Source of the DNA: a virus
Virus record (IMG/VR): IMGVR_UViG_3300046516_000276
Location: 1-63,289 of that record
Reading direction: 5' to 3' (one strand)
Length of the DNA stretch: 63,289 bases
Both the position numbers and the translations under genes were made by a program. The notes below the pieces were generated by a model. It did not search any database. It had not been told where the DNA came from and was given only the letters and a program-made list of their open reading frames with translations. Shown here in pieces: positions 8,223-15,206 of the stretch. The stretch's first letter is position 1. Every line of letters starts with the position of its first letter.

Positions 8223-8229
8223 GAGGCCC
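8203..8229 (+). promoter_or_regulatory. Hairpin covering the rep ribosome site
   Basis: GGGCCT (8203-8208) pairs with AGGCCC (8224-8229). The only Shine-Dalgarno-like GAGG (8223-8226) lies in the 3' arm, and an AGCGACAATTT element lies in the loop. It could limit Rep translation and so copy number. Confidence 0.5.
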
Positions 8230-8235
8230 CCGAAA

Positions 8236-8829
8236 ATGGCACAGGACAGCCAAAATAACCCCGTGAATCGGTACGGGTACGAGTTGTACCGTTCGAACCC
8301 CACGATCCCGTCCGCTGGGCAGATCGCCAAGACGCGCCGCGCGAAGCTAGGCAACGACCGAAAGGGTATCGTCATCGACAACGATACTGGCGACGTGTTG
8401 GGCCATGGCGGCGCAATGGTCTACGAGTTCGAGGAAGTCGACAAAGAGCGGTTCGTGAAGCTCTATCTGGCCGGGCTCAAGCAGGCGATCGGCATGACGA
8501 AGCCGGGGCTACTCATGTTCCAGATGGTGTACGACCAGATGCGCAACCACAAGGATCGGGACTTTGTGATCCTCTCGGCGCTGGATGCCCCCGAGGGCGG
8601 CGAGCGGTCGTTCCAACGCGGCATCAAGGAACTGCTCGACAAGAAATTCCTGTTCCGCTCGACCGCGCGCGACCAGTACTGGGTCAACGTGCAGTACATG
8701 TTCAATGGCGACCGCCTCGCGTTCGTGAAGGCGTACAAGCTGCGGGACGATAACCCGCAGCAGGGCACACTGTTCGACGCGGCGGCCGAAGCGGAATCAG
8801 TTGCCGATGAGTTGGAGAGCGCCAAATGA
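8236..8829 (+). CDS. Plasmid-type replication initiator (Rep), winged-helix
   Basis: 197 aa. The ATG at 8236 is preferred over an upstream in-frame ATG at 8149, because that one would place coding sequence over the iteron-like repeats. The core (about residues 75-175) reads as a winged-helix replication protein of plasmids: GLLMFQMVYDQMRN, KDRDFVILSAL, RSFQRGIKELLDKKFLFRS, then WVNVQYMFNGDRLAFVKAY. That last block resembles the signature of RepL-type initiators. Its position after par and a DnaA box fits initiation at 7892-8235. A transcription factor with the same fold is the main alternative. Confidence 0.65.
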   Translation: MAQDSQNNPVNRYGYELYRSNPTIPSAGQIAKTRRAKLGNDRKGIVIDNDTGDVLGHGGAMVYEFEEVDKERFVKLYLAGLKQAIGMTKPGLLMFQMVYDQMRNHKDRDFVILSALDAPEGGERSFQRGIKELLDKKFLFRSTARDQYWVNVQYMFNGDRLAFVKAYKLRDDNPQQGTLFDAAAEAESVADELESAK

Positions 8830-9047
8830 AGAAGTGGTTCCCGAAAACGCCCGGCGGCACGATCGTCACGTGGCTGGCCAGCGACACCGCCGATGAGGCA
8901 TGGGCCAAGCTGTTGCAGGATGCCAGCCACATGCCGTACAAGACGAAGGCCGAATTCAAGCTGCGCGGCTACAGCGTGAAGCAGATGGACGCCAGCCTCG
9001 CCACGGACAAGCCGCCGATGAACTACAAGTTTTCGAGCGTGCGATGA
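8826..9047 (+). CDS. Small hypothetical protein
   Basis: 73 aa, coupled to rep by ATGA overlap and to the next gene by another ATGA. The sequence is basic and aromatic with no known domain; residues 20-60 look helical. I do not recognise it. The tight coupling suggests it is expressed with rep, perhaps as a copy-control or host-interaction protein, but nothing in the sequence proves that. Confidence 0.7.
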   Translation: MKKWFPKTPGGTIVTWLASDTADEAWAKLLQDASHMPYKTKAEFKLRGYSVKQMDASLATDKPPMNYKFSSVR

Positions 9048-9313
9048 ACGTCAAGGAACGATACCCGCCGGACACGCTCGGCTACCACTACCTCATGTGC
9101 TGCGCGGTGTTCGGTGAGGAAGGCAAGGCCGCGCAGTTCCTCGCCGAGAAAGCAGAGCGCGCGCCCAACGGATTCGATGAGCGCGTGATCGTGGAGGAAA
9201 GCATGATGGTGTCGCTGCTCGGCGCGATTGAGTTCGGCGCCGAAGAGGCAGACGTGACGCCCATAGGTCCGGGCGTCTTTGTCCTGAAGGCGACGAAAAA
9301 ACCTACTTCGTGA
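9044..9313 (+). CDS. Small hypothetical protein at the end of the rep operon
   Basis: 89 aa. The start at 9044 is chosen because it overlaps the previous stop as ATGA; longer versions would run through the upstream gene in another frame. The N-terminus has YHYLMCCAVFGEEGKAAQFL, a helix-rich stretch. The last 11 bases overlap the convergent holin gene, so the two transcripts meet tail to tail with no terminator between them. Function unknown. Confidence 0.7.
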   Translation: MNVKERYPPDTLGYHYLMCCAVFGEEGKAAQFLAEKAERAPNGFDERVIVEESMMVSLLGAIEFGAEEADVTPIGPGVFVLKATKKPTS

Positions 9314-9734
9314 GGCCCTTCTTTTTCTCCCAGCTGCGCGAGAGCGTGTAGCCGCAGTACGCCGTGCCGAACGTGCCCCACATGGCGTCAGGGATCGCAG
9401 CAAGCCACGCCTTCATGCCCATGGCGACCGTCGTGGCGGCGGCAGGCGAGAACACCGACAGCACGCCCATCGGGATCGAGCAGAGGATCAGGATGTACAT
9501 CACGTACATGAAGCTCGGCCGGGCGCGCGAGGTCCACGGGTCTTTGCTCTGCGCCTCGGCCAGCATCACCGACATCTGCTGCGTCAGCTGCGCGAGCGCC
9601 GCGTCGGCGTTCGCCTTGATCAGCGTGGCCTCGGCGGTCGCCTTGTCCTGCGGGTTCGGCCACACCTTGTCGATGCCGTCTTGGATCAGCTTGGACGCCG
9701 CGGTGACTGCATCACCGATCCCGAGCACGCTCAT
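9303..9734 (-). CDS. Three-TM holin-like membrane protein
   Basis: 143 aa. The start at 9734 is set by the 4-base overlap with the endolysin stop. Residues 1-65 are soluble and helical. Residues 74-95, 98-114 and 114-131 are three hydrophobic segments, followed by the basic end SRSWEKKKGLTK. This matches the layout of the 3-TM holin family seen in gene transfer agents and many proteobacterial phages. It would sit in the inner membrane and help time lysis. It is the last gene of the late operon and lies right after the endolysin. Confidence 0.75.
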   Translation of the reverse strand: MSVLGIGDAVTAASKLIQDGIDKVWPNPQDKATAEATLIKANADAALAQLTQQMSVMLAEAQSKDPWTSRARPSFMYVMYILILCSIPMGVLSVFSPAAATTVAMGMKAWLAAIPDAMWGTFGTAYCGYTLSRSWEKKKGLTK

Positions 9735-10243
9735 GCGAGCCTCCCACCAGCACCGATAAACACGTTGCGCAATGCCGCCATGGACGCTTGGCGCTGACCG
9801 TAGTTGTTGCCCGGCAGCGAGGCCCAAATGTTCGAGCAGCGCCCCACGGCGTTGTCGAGATCGCCCGCGATGATCGCCGGGATCGCACTGCGTTCCTTGA
9901 TCAACTGGAAGCACCAGCGATCCTGCGCGCCCGGCCCGAAGTCGGGGAGGTGCAGCAGATCGCGGTAGTGCGCCCAGTCCTTCAGCATGAACTGGTAGCG
10001 CCCGCTGGCGTTCGACGTGAGGCCCTTGCTGTTGACCACGACCGACTTGCGGCCATCCGCGAACGGGTGCTGCTTGTAGTCGTCGAAGCGGTGGCGACCG
10101 TCGACACCAGACACGATGATGTCGTAACCGTTGTTCTTCGTGATCGGGCTGGACGAAGTGCCCTCAGCTGCAGCGCTGGCGAGCATGTCCATGAATGCGG
10201 CGATGTTCGGATGGCCGAGTGCTTCGGCGGACATAACGGGCAT
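9731..10243 (-). CDS. Lambda R-like endolysin (lytic transglycosylase fold)
   Basis: 170 aa. The start at 10243 has ribosome site AAAGGA 7 bases upstream; longer frames run into the neighbouring gene. Alignment by eye to phage lambda R shows FMDMLASAAAEGT with catalytic Glu27, then NNGYDIIVSG, SNASGRYQF (78-85) and CSNIWASLPG (136-145), all diagnostic blocks of that family. The enzyme would cleave peptidoglycan glycan strands. No signal peptide is visible, so export through holin lesions is expected; the flanking genes on both sides encode holin candidates. Confidence 0.92.
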   Translation of the reverse strand: MPVMSAEALGHPNIAAFMDMLASAAAEGTSSSPITKNNGYDIIVSGVDGRHRFDDYKQHPFADGRKSVVVNSKGLTSNASGRYQFMLKDWAHYRDLLHLPDFGPGAQDRWCFQLIKERSAIPAIIAGDLDNAVGRCSNIWASLPGNNYGQRQASMAALRNVFIGAGGRLA

Positions 10244-10245
10244 GA

Positions 10246-10470
10246 TCAGTCCTTTCCCTTCAGCTTGCGATAGCGGTCCCACAGCAGAAACACGATCTGC
10301 AAAGACGTGTACGCGGCGGTCAGGACGAGAACCGTGTGGCTCCAGTCGACCCCCTTAAGAAAGCCCACGGACACCAACACGGGCGGTGTGGCCTTCACCG
10401 CGCTTGCCGCTGCTTCGCCGGTCAAAAAAGCGCCGACCATGCGGCCTCCCCGATCATTAGATGTACTCAT
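10246..10470 (-). CDS. T7-type class II holin
   Basis: 74 aa. It has the layout of T7 gp17.5: an N-terminal amphipathic region with VKATPPVLVSVG (25-36), a short loop (VDWSHT), one strong transmembrane segment (about 46-64, VLVLTAAYTSLQIVFLLW) and a basic tail DRYRKLKGKD. It directly precedes the endolysin, the usual holin position. With the 3-TM protein after the endolysin, the cassette has two membrane proteins; one may be an antiholin or a second holin. Confidence 0.78.
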   Translation of the reverse strand: MSTSNDRGGRMVGAFLTGEAAASAVKATPPVLVSVGFLKGVDWSHTVLVLTAAYTSLQIVFLLWDRYRKLKGKD

Positions 10471-10484
10471 TATTTGTGACCTGA

Positions 10485-11903
10485 TTATAGCTGCGCAACG
10501 GCCAGCGCTGTTACGGCAGTAACAATACAGTCCGCGGAATCGATCGATGACAACCCAACAACGTCTTGCACGATAGTTATCGCGAACGCCTCGTCAGCCG
10601 CCACGCGCGCAAACGCGATCGGGCCACCCCCGGCCCCAGCACCGACGTGGCCTGCACGTGCGGTCGCCTTCGCGCCGATGGGGGTGATGCTGCGCGCCGC
10701 GCGCACCGAGCCGACACGGCCCGCGCCTGCGACGCTATACAAACCTGTGGTATTTGTGAGACGCCCGATCGCCGTGGACGCCACAACGCCCGCCGCAGCC
10801 TTGGACATCGACGGTGCGAGCACGCCCGCGAGCAGCTGGCTGCGGGCGCCGGTGGGGGAGAGCGTTGCAGCAAGGGCCACCGCGCCGACCGCGCCGAGCG
10901 CTTGCACGCCGAGCAGCTGCCGATCCGCGCTGACGCTGACGCCCACCGAACCAACTTTGCAACTAATCGTCTGCCCCCGAACCGCCGCCATCGGACCAGC
11001 CACAACCCCGCCGACAGTGCCGACGGCTGGCGCCACGCCAGACAAGGGCTGGCCCCAGCTAGGAGTGGGCGAGTTTACGCGCCCCGACGCGGCGACACCG
11101 GAGACGAGCACCGGCTTGATCGCGATAACGCTGTGAACCTGTGCGCTGGCCGCCACTCTGCTAAGCCGCCTTGTTACGAGGCCGTTCACACCGTAGTCGC
11201 CGAGCAGTACCTTGGCCGGGTTGCCGATCAGGCGGATGGTTAGTTGCGTTGCCGTAACTGCCCCGGCATGTGTCGAGGCAACGACGCCCGCGAGCGTGAT
11301 CTGCGAGGCCAAGACTTGGCCCGTCTTGCTGGTGCCTTGCACGCCCGTGAGCAGGCGCACGACGCCCGAGCCGGCGACGACCGAGCCCAGCTTGCCAGAA
11401 GCCGCAGCACGGCCCTCGGCGAGCATCACCACATCCATCGACGACGGAGCCCCCACGCGCCCCGTGGCGGTCACGCGGGCGAGGCGCATGGTGGGGAAGT
11501 TCGGGCGGAAGATGTAGCCCGCGTATGCCGCGCCCTTGACGATTGAGAGGGGGGTGACGACGCGCGTGGTTGCGGCTGCCCCTACGCGGCCGGTCGCGGC
11601 GGCCTTCGTGAGCTTGGCCGCGCGCGTGTAGCCGATGGCCCCGAGGTGCGCGCTCGATGCGTTGCCGGCGGCTGGCGTGACGAGATTCGCGCCGGGCGTG
11701 CCAACGCGTGCGGTGCTGGCGTTGCCGGCGAGCGCGAGCAGTACGACCGGGACCGTCGTCGGCGAGAAATTGAACGGGTCGCCGTCAGCGCCCCACCCGA
11801 ACAGGGTCGTGTCGACAGACCCGCTCGGCGCGAGCAGCACGAAGGGGTCGCCGTCAGCGCCCCAGCCGAGTGTGAGAAGGTCGGACCCTTGGGGCAGGCT
11901 CAT
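10485..11903 (-). CDS. Repetitive Val/Gly/Ala-rich virion protein (beta-repeat)
   Basis: 472 aa. The N-terminus holds a duplicated LGWGADGDPF motif (about residues 12-21 and 35-44). The body is built of irregular repeats of 25-30 residues with a pattern like LxGVxAxGxVGxV and Ala/Thr substitutions. This suggests a long beta-solenoid or stacked-strand fold. No enzyme motif is visible. It lies between the fibre gene and the lysis genes in the late operon and overlaps the fibre by 4 bases, so a tail-fibre or appendage role is likely. A second protein of similar style is encoded at 27778-29028. Confidence 0.7.
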   Translation of the reverse strand: MSLPQGSDLLTLGWGADGDPFVLLAPSGSVDTTLFGWGADGDPFNFSPTTVPVVLLALAGNASTARVGTPGANLVTPAAGNASSAHLGAIGYTRAAKLTKAAATGRVGAAATTRVVTPLSIVKGAAYAGYIFRPNFPTMRLARVTATGRVGAPSSMDVVMLAEGRAAASGKLGSVVAGSGVVRLLTGVQGTSKTGQVLASQITLAGVVASTHAGAVTATQLTIRLIGNPAKVLLGDYGVNGLVTRRLSRVAASAQVHSVIAIKPVLVSGVAASGRVNSPTPSWGQPLSGVAPAVGTVGGVVAGPMAAVRGQTISCKVGSVGVSVSADRQLLGVQALGAVGAVALAATLSPTGARSQLLAGVLAPSMSKAAAGVVASTAIGRLTNTTGLYSVAGAGRVGSVRAARSITPIGAKATARAGHVGAGAGGGPIAFARVAADEAFAITIVQDVVGLSSIDSADCIVTAVTALAVAQL

Positions 11904-13900
11904 GTCGACGACACCGCCATATCGCTGAAGTAGGCCGACGCGTTATTGGCACCGACCACGTTAGCCGCCTGCAACCAGCCGAACACATCCACCACACCGT
12001 CCTCAGTCGGGGTGAACGTCAGCGCCAGCTGCTCCCACGTGCCCGACGTCGCGACGCCCGTCACCGTGATGTCGCCAACACCCGCGACACAGCCTCTCCA
12101 CGTGCGCAGGCCCGCGGTGATGTTCGGCGAGGAGCGCAGCACCCACGTGATGAATGTCACCGTCTTGCCCGACAGGCAAGCGACGCGCGCGAGCCGAACT
12201 TGGCGTGGGAGATCGTGGCTGTACTGGTAGTTGACCGCAGTGAGCATCACGCTGTACGGCGCCGTGCCGTGCGCGACAGACGATGTCACGGTCTGCGTGT
12301 GCGCCTGCGTGTACACGCGGTTATCCCACCGCACGCCGTTCGCCGCAGTGACTCGCACCACCGACGAGGCCACGGTCGTGTTGTACACCGTGCTGTCGCC
12401 AAGCGTCGGGCGGTCCAGTTCAACCAAGGCCCCGCCGCCGCCGTTCGTAAATTTGACCGTCGCGGTCTTGTTGTTTTTTGCGACCAAACCGCGCAAACGC
12501 ACCTTTGCGCCGCTCACCTGAACATTCACCGCGGATTCGCAGTTGTCGATCTGGTCGATCACGGTGTCGGCGTTCGAGTCGTCGTAGGTGTCGGAGGGGA
12601 TGAACCCCGGCGCGTAGGTCACGCTCGAAGTACCGGTGATCCGGCGCACGCGCAGCTTGAACACGCCCATCTGCGTAGACGAAAACGCGAGCCCTGCCGC
12701 GTTGTACACGATGTTGCCCAAGTCGTAGTCGTTGAGCATCCAGCCGCCGGAGCGGAACACCGGGGCGCCGCAGTTGACGATCCCCAAGATGCGGCGAATC
12801 ATGTTGTTCGCGCTGTTGTCGTAAAGGCCATACGCCGCGTAGCTGGCGAAGCCGATCGTATAGTCCGGCAGGTAAATCGCATCGAAATTGGCGGGGCCGT
12901 TGTAGAGGCCATACTGCTGCATGCCCTCGCCAGTGAGCCACGAGACGCCCGTCTGCGTCGACATATCGGTGCGGTTCCACCCACCAGTGATGGTGAGCGG
13001 CGCGGTCGAATTGATGCCGCCCGCGTTCCTGAGATAGTCGGTGGCGCGCGTGCGCAGCGGGTACAGCGCGTAAGTCGTGACCGCTTCGGTGGCGCCGCGG
13101 TACGCCCGCGTCGGGCTGGCGCCGGTATCGTACAGATTCCCGAGCACGATGGTGGTGCCATCGATCGACTGGATCGGATACCACTCGGGCTCGGCGGTGT
13201 TGTTCTTGCCAATCAGGACGCCGTGCGACAGGTGATCGGTCGCACCCCACGCCTTGGTCGCGATGATGTTGTCGACGTTAATCGACGACGTGACCGGCTT
13301 CGCATCGCAGTAGAAGGCGATCGAGTTGATGCCGCTCGGCAGCGCCGCGCCCCCATTCTCGTACAGCACCGAGAATGGCCGCGACGGGGGGGAGAGGCCA
13401 AGGAGCCATGCCGGCATCGGGAGCGTGACGATCGGCACCTGTCCGGCCGAGTCAGAGCACAGCGCCAGCTTGACGCCCGAGGTCAGCGCCTGCGCGGGCG
13501 CCATCCATAGCGAAATGCACGAGTACGCGCTGAGATCGAGCGCCACCGTGCGGTACGCGACGAGGCCGCCCGTGAAGCTCCCGAACGAGAAATTCGCGCA
13601 AAAGCTGCCCTGCTTACGGTTAGCCGAGGTCGCACTGGCCGTGGCGGTGACGTTCGCCCCCGCTGTCCACGCCGTCTCGCAGTTGTCGATCGTGAGGGTC
13701 TTCGCGGTGCCGAGATAGACGGTGTAGCTGTCGTCCGTCCACGACGCGACCCCGAGGCTTGCCGGGGCCGGCGACGCGATGATGCGCACGTTGTCGTTCG
13801 GGGAATAGCTGATCCCCACCATCGACTGCTTGCGGGTGGCGAACGACGTCCCGGCGTTCGCGTTGTTACCGCCCTCCGGGTCGATATAGTACGTCGCCAT
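11900..13900 (-). CDS. Tail fibre / receptor-binding protein (beta-helix-like)
   Basis: 666 aa. It begins with MATYYIDPEGGNNANAGTS, a start common to parallel beta-helix (pectate-lyase-like) phage adhesins. It continues with Asn/Gly/Ser-rich repeats and a region (about 400-500) with IDNCESAVNVQVSGA that fits beta-helix rungs. The last 130 residues resemble a carbohydrate-binding jelly-roll (GTWEQLALTFTPTEDGVVDVFGW). These features point to the host-recognition fibre or tailspike. Whether it has depolymerase activity cannot be judged; no clear catalytic acid set is visible. Confidence 0.7.
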   Translation of the reverse strand: MATYYIDPEGGNNANAGTSFATRKQSMVGISYSPNDNVRIIASPAPASLGVASWTDDSYTVYLGTAKTLTIDNCETAWTAGANVTATASATSANRKQGSFCANFSFGSFTGGLVAYRTVALDLSAYSCISLWMAPAQALTSGVKLALCSDSAGQVPIVTLPMPAWLLGLSPPSRPFSVLYENGGAALPSGINSIAFYCDAKPVTSSINVDNIIATKAWGATDHLSHGVLIGKNNTAEPEWYPIQSIDGTTIVLGNLYDTGASPTRAYRGATEAVTTYALYPLRTRATDYLRNAGGINSTAPLTITGGWNRTDMSTQTGVSWLTGEGMQQYGLYNGPANFDAIYLPDYTIGFASYAAYGLYDNSANNMIRRILGIVNCGAPVFRSGGWMLNDYDLGNIVYNAAGLAFSSTQMGVFKLRVRRITGTSSVTYAPGFIPSDTYDDSNADTVIDQIDNCESAVNVQVSGAKVRLRGLVAKNNKTATVKFTNGGGGALVELDRPTLGDSTVYNTTVASSVVRVTAANGVRWDNRVYTQAHTQTVTSSVAHGTAPYSVMLTAVNYQYSHDLPRQVRLARVACLSGKTVTFITWVLRSSPNITAGLRTWRGCVAGVGDITVTGVATSGTWEQLALTFTPTEDGVVDVFGWLQAANVVGANNASAYFSDMAVSST

Positions 13901-13911
13901 CCGCTACCCCC

Positions 13912-14370
13912 TTAGTCGATTTCGATGAGCGCGGTGCCGATCGCATTCACAGGCATCGTGAGCGTCAGCGTGCCGGCCGTGATGGTCTGCGAGCCGAACG
14001 TATGCACCGACACGGCGTTCTTGCCGGCTGCGGTGCCGTTGTAGAGCAGCACGCTGTCGAATGCCGTCGTGAGCGTCACGTTCGAGTAGACGATCGAGGC
14101 CGACGGGGTGACGAACGCCGAGTTGCCCGAGGTCGTCGGGGCATTGCCGAACGTCACCGAGACGCCGCCCGGCGTGTAGCCGCTGCCCGTCACTTCGCCG
14201 GTCGCCGAGTAGGCGGTGGTCGAGGCGCCGAGCGAGGCCGATGCCAGATAGAGCGCGGCCTTGAACGTGTCAGGCACGGTCGTGGCGCGCGCGACGGACG
14301 TGCCGAAGGCGTGGATGCCGTTCAAGAGGTCTTGCTTGAACGAAGTACACATAGCTTGTGCGTTGGCCAT
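13912..14370 (-). CDS. Small structural (tail) protein of a widespread phage family
   Basis: 152 aa. The N-terminus MANAQAMCTSFKQDLLNGIH followed by DTFKAALYLASAS is a pattern I recognise from many proteobacterial phage virion proteins of unknown role. The rest is beta-rich with Thr/Ser/Gly repeats and ends in GTALIEID. It sits among fibre and tail genes, so a fibre-base or tail-tip component is likely. Confidence 0.7.
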   Translation of the reverse strand: MANAQAMCTSFKQDLLNGIHAFGTSVARATTVPDTFKAALYLASASLGASTTAYSATGEVTGSGYTPGGVSVTFGNAPTTSGNSAFVTPSASIVYSNVTLTTAFDSVLLYNGTAAGKNAVSVHTFGSQTITAGTLTLTMPVNAIGTALIEID

Positions 14371-14379
14371 GATGGCTCC

Positions 14380-14577
14380 TTATCCAAAAGTTGCGATCGC
14401 GCCATCCGCAAACACCGTTTTGAGGTGCACGTGGGCGCTGCGGTGAACCATCGAGCCGTCCGCCGGCAGGTGGTACTGCACCCAGCGGACAACCTCAAGC
14501 TCATTTTCCATTCCGCCTTCCAGCTTCAGAAGTTCGGATTCCTCAATACTTCCGTGAATCGTGTTGATCAACGCCAT
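14380..14577 (-). CDS. Small hypothetical protein in the tail cluster
   Basis: 65 aa, spaced 9 bases from the next gene of the operon. The N-terminus MALINTIHGSIEESELLKLEG is acidic; the second half is rich in His and Val (MVHRSAHVHLKTVFADG). No known domain. Position suggests a minor virion or assembly protein. Confidence 0.65.
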   Translation of the reverse strand: MALINTIHGSIEESELLKLEGGMENELEVVRWVQYHLPADGSMVHRSAHVHLKTVFADGAIATFG

Positions 14578-14586
14578 GTCTTGCTC

Positions 14587-15171
14587 TTAGTCGATTGTGA
14601 TTGTGCCCGTCAGAATTCGCGTGACGATGCCCGCCGCGTCCGTCATGTCCAACTCGTAATACCCGATCCGCCACGTGAGGCCAGCCGTCTGCAACTCCGG
14701 GATGATCGTCATCGCCATCGAGTCCACCGTGATGCCCGAGCCCGTCGTGAGCGTCGCGATCGGCACGCCGGTGCGATCCGGGTTGTCGTAAATCGCCATG
14801 TGCGCGGCGACGCCTACGAGCGGCATCGGCGCGTTGTAGACCAGAAAGCCGCCCGTCGTGTACTCGGTAAAGTCTGCCGAGTTCACGCTGTTGAGCGACA
14901 CGCGCGCCGCGTCGAGCACGGTCGCACGGCGCCAGTCGGAGCCCTGCGGCGGGTAGCGCGTCGCGTTGATCTGCGGCATGCCTTGCGCCGAGACGACGGC
15001 CACCGGCCAACCGGGCGGTACGTTGTGGCCCGGCGCGGTGATGACGGCGGGGGCGGCTTGCGCGATAGCTTGGACCGGCACGGCGCTCAGCTGGTCCGAC
15101 CCCCACCTCACGGTGGGGTGGAACGTCGCGCCGGCATTTACATAGAAGTCCTGATTATTTACACAAGCCAT
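14587..15171 (-). CDS. Hypothetical tail-associated virion protein
   Basis: 194 aa. The start at 15171 (MACVNNQDFYVNAG) is preferred because the longer frame overlaps the giant-protein gene. The protein is beta-rich, with Pro/Gly turns and an aromatic strand TWRIGYYELDM near the C-terminus, as in small beta-sandwich tail or fibre-adaptor proteins. No catalytic motif. It lies between the ejected protein and the fibre cluster. Confidence 0.68.
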   Translation of the reverse strand: MACVNNQDFYVNAGATFHPTVRWGSDQLSAVPVQAIAQAAPAVITAPGHNVPPGWPVAVVSAQGMPQINATRYPPQGSDWRRATVLDAARVSLNSVNSADFTEYTTGGFLVYNAPMPLVGVAAHMAIYDNPDRTGVPIATLTTGSGITVDSMAMTIIPELQTAGLTWRIGYYELDMTDAAGIVTRILTGTITID

Positions 15172-15206
15172 GAACGCCCCTTGGAATAGGTGGGAGTGTA
15201 CATTTT

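Larger units (their letters stand above)
7892..8235. other. Candidate theta-type replication origin (ori) between par and rep
   Basis: A 344-bp noncoding segment contains a perfect DnaA box, a long interrupted inverted repeat, an AT-rich palindrome, several TGTCGCT/AGCGACA elements in both orientations, two CTACCAAAAA direct repeats, and a hairpin over the rep ribosome site. Dense repeats next to a plasmid-type Rep gene are how iteron-controlled plasmid origins look. Confidence 0.7.

Noticed and set aside
8149-8235. Upstream ATG at 8149 as the rep start
   Set aside because: It would translate the iteron-like repeats; the ATG at 8236 begins a sequence that reads as protein and lies after the repeats.
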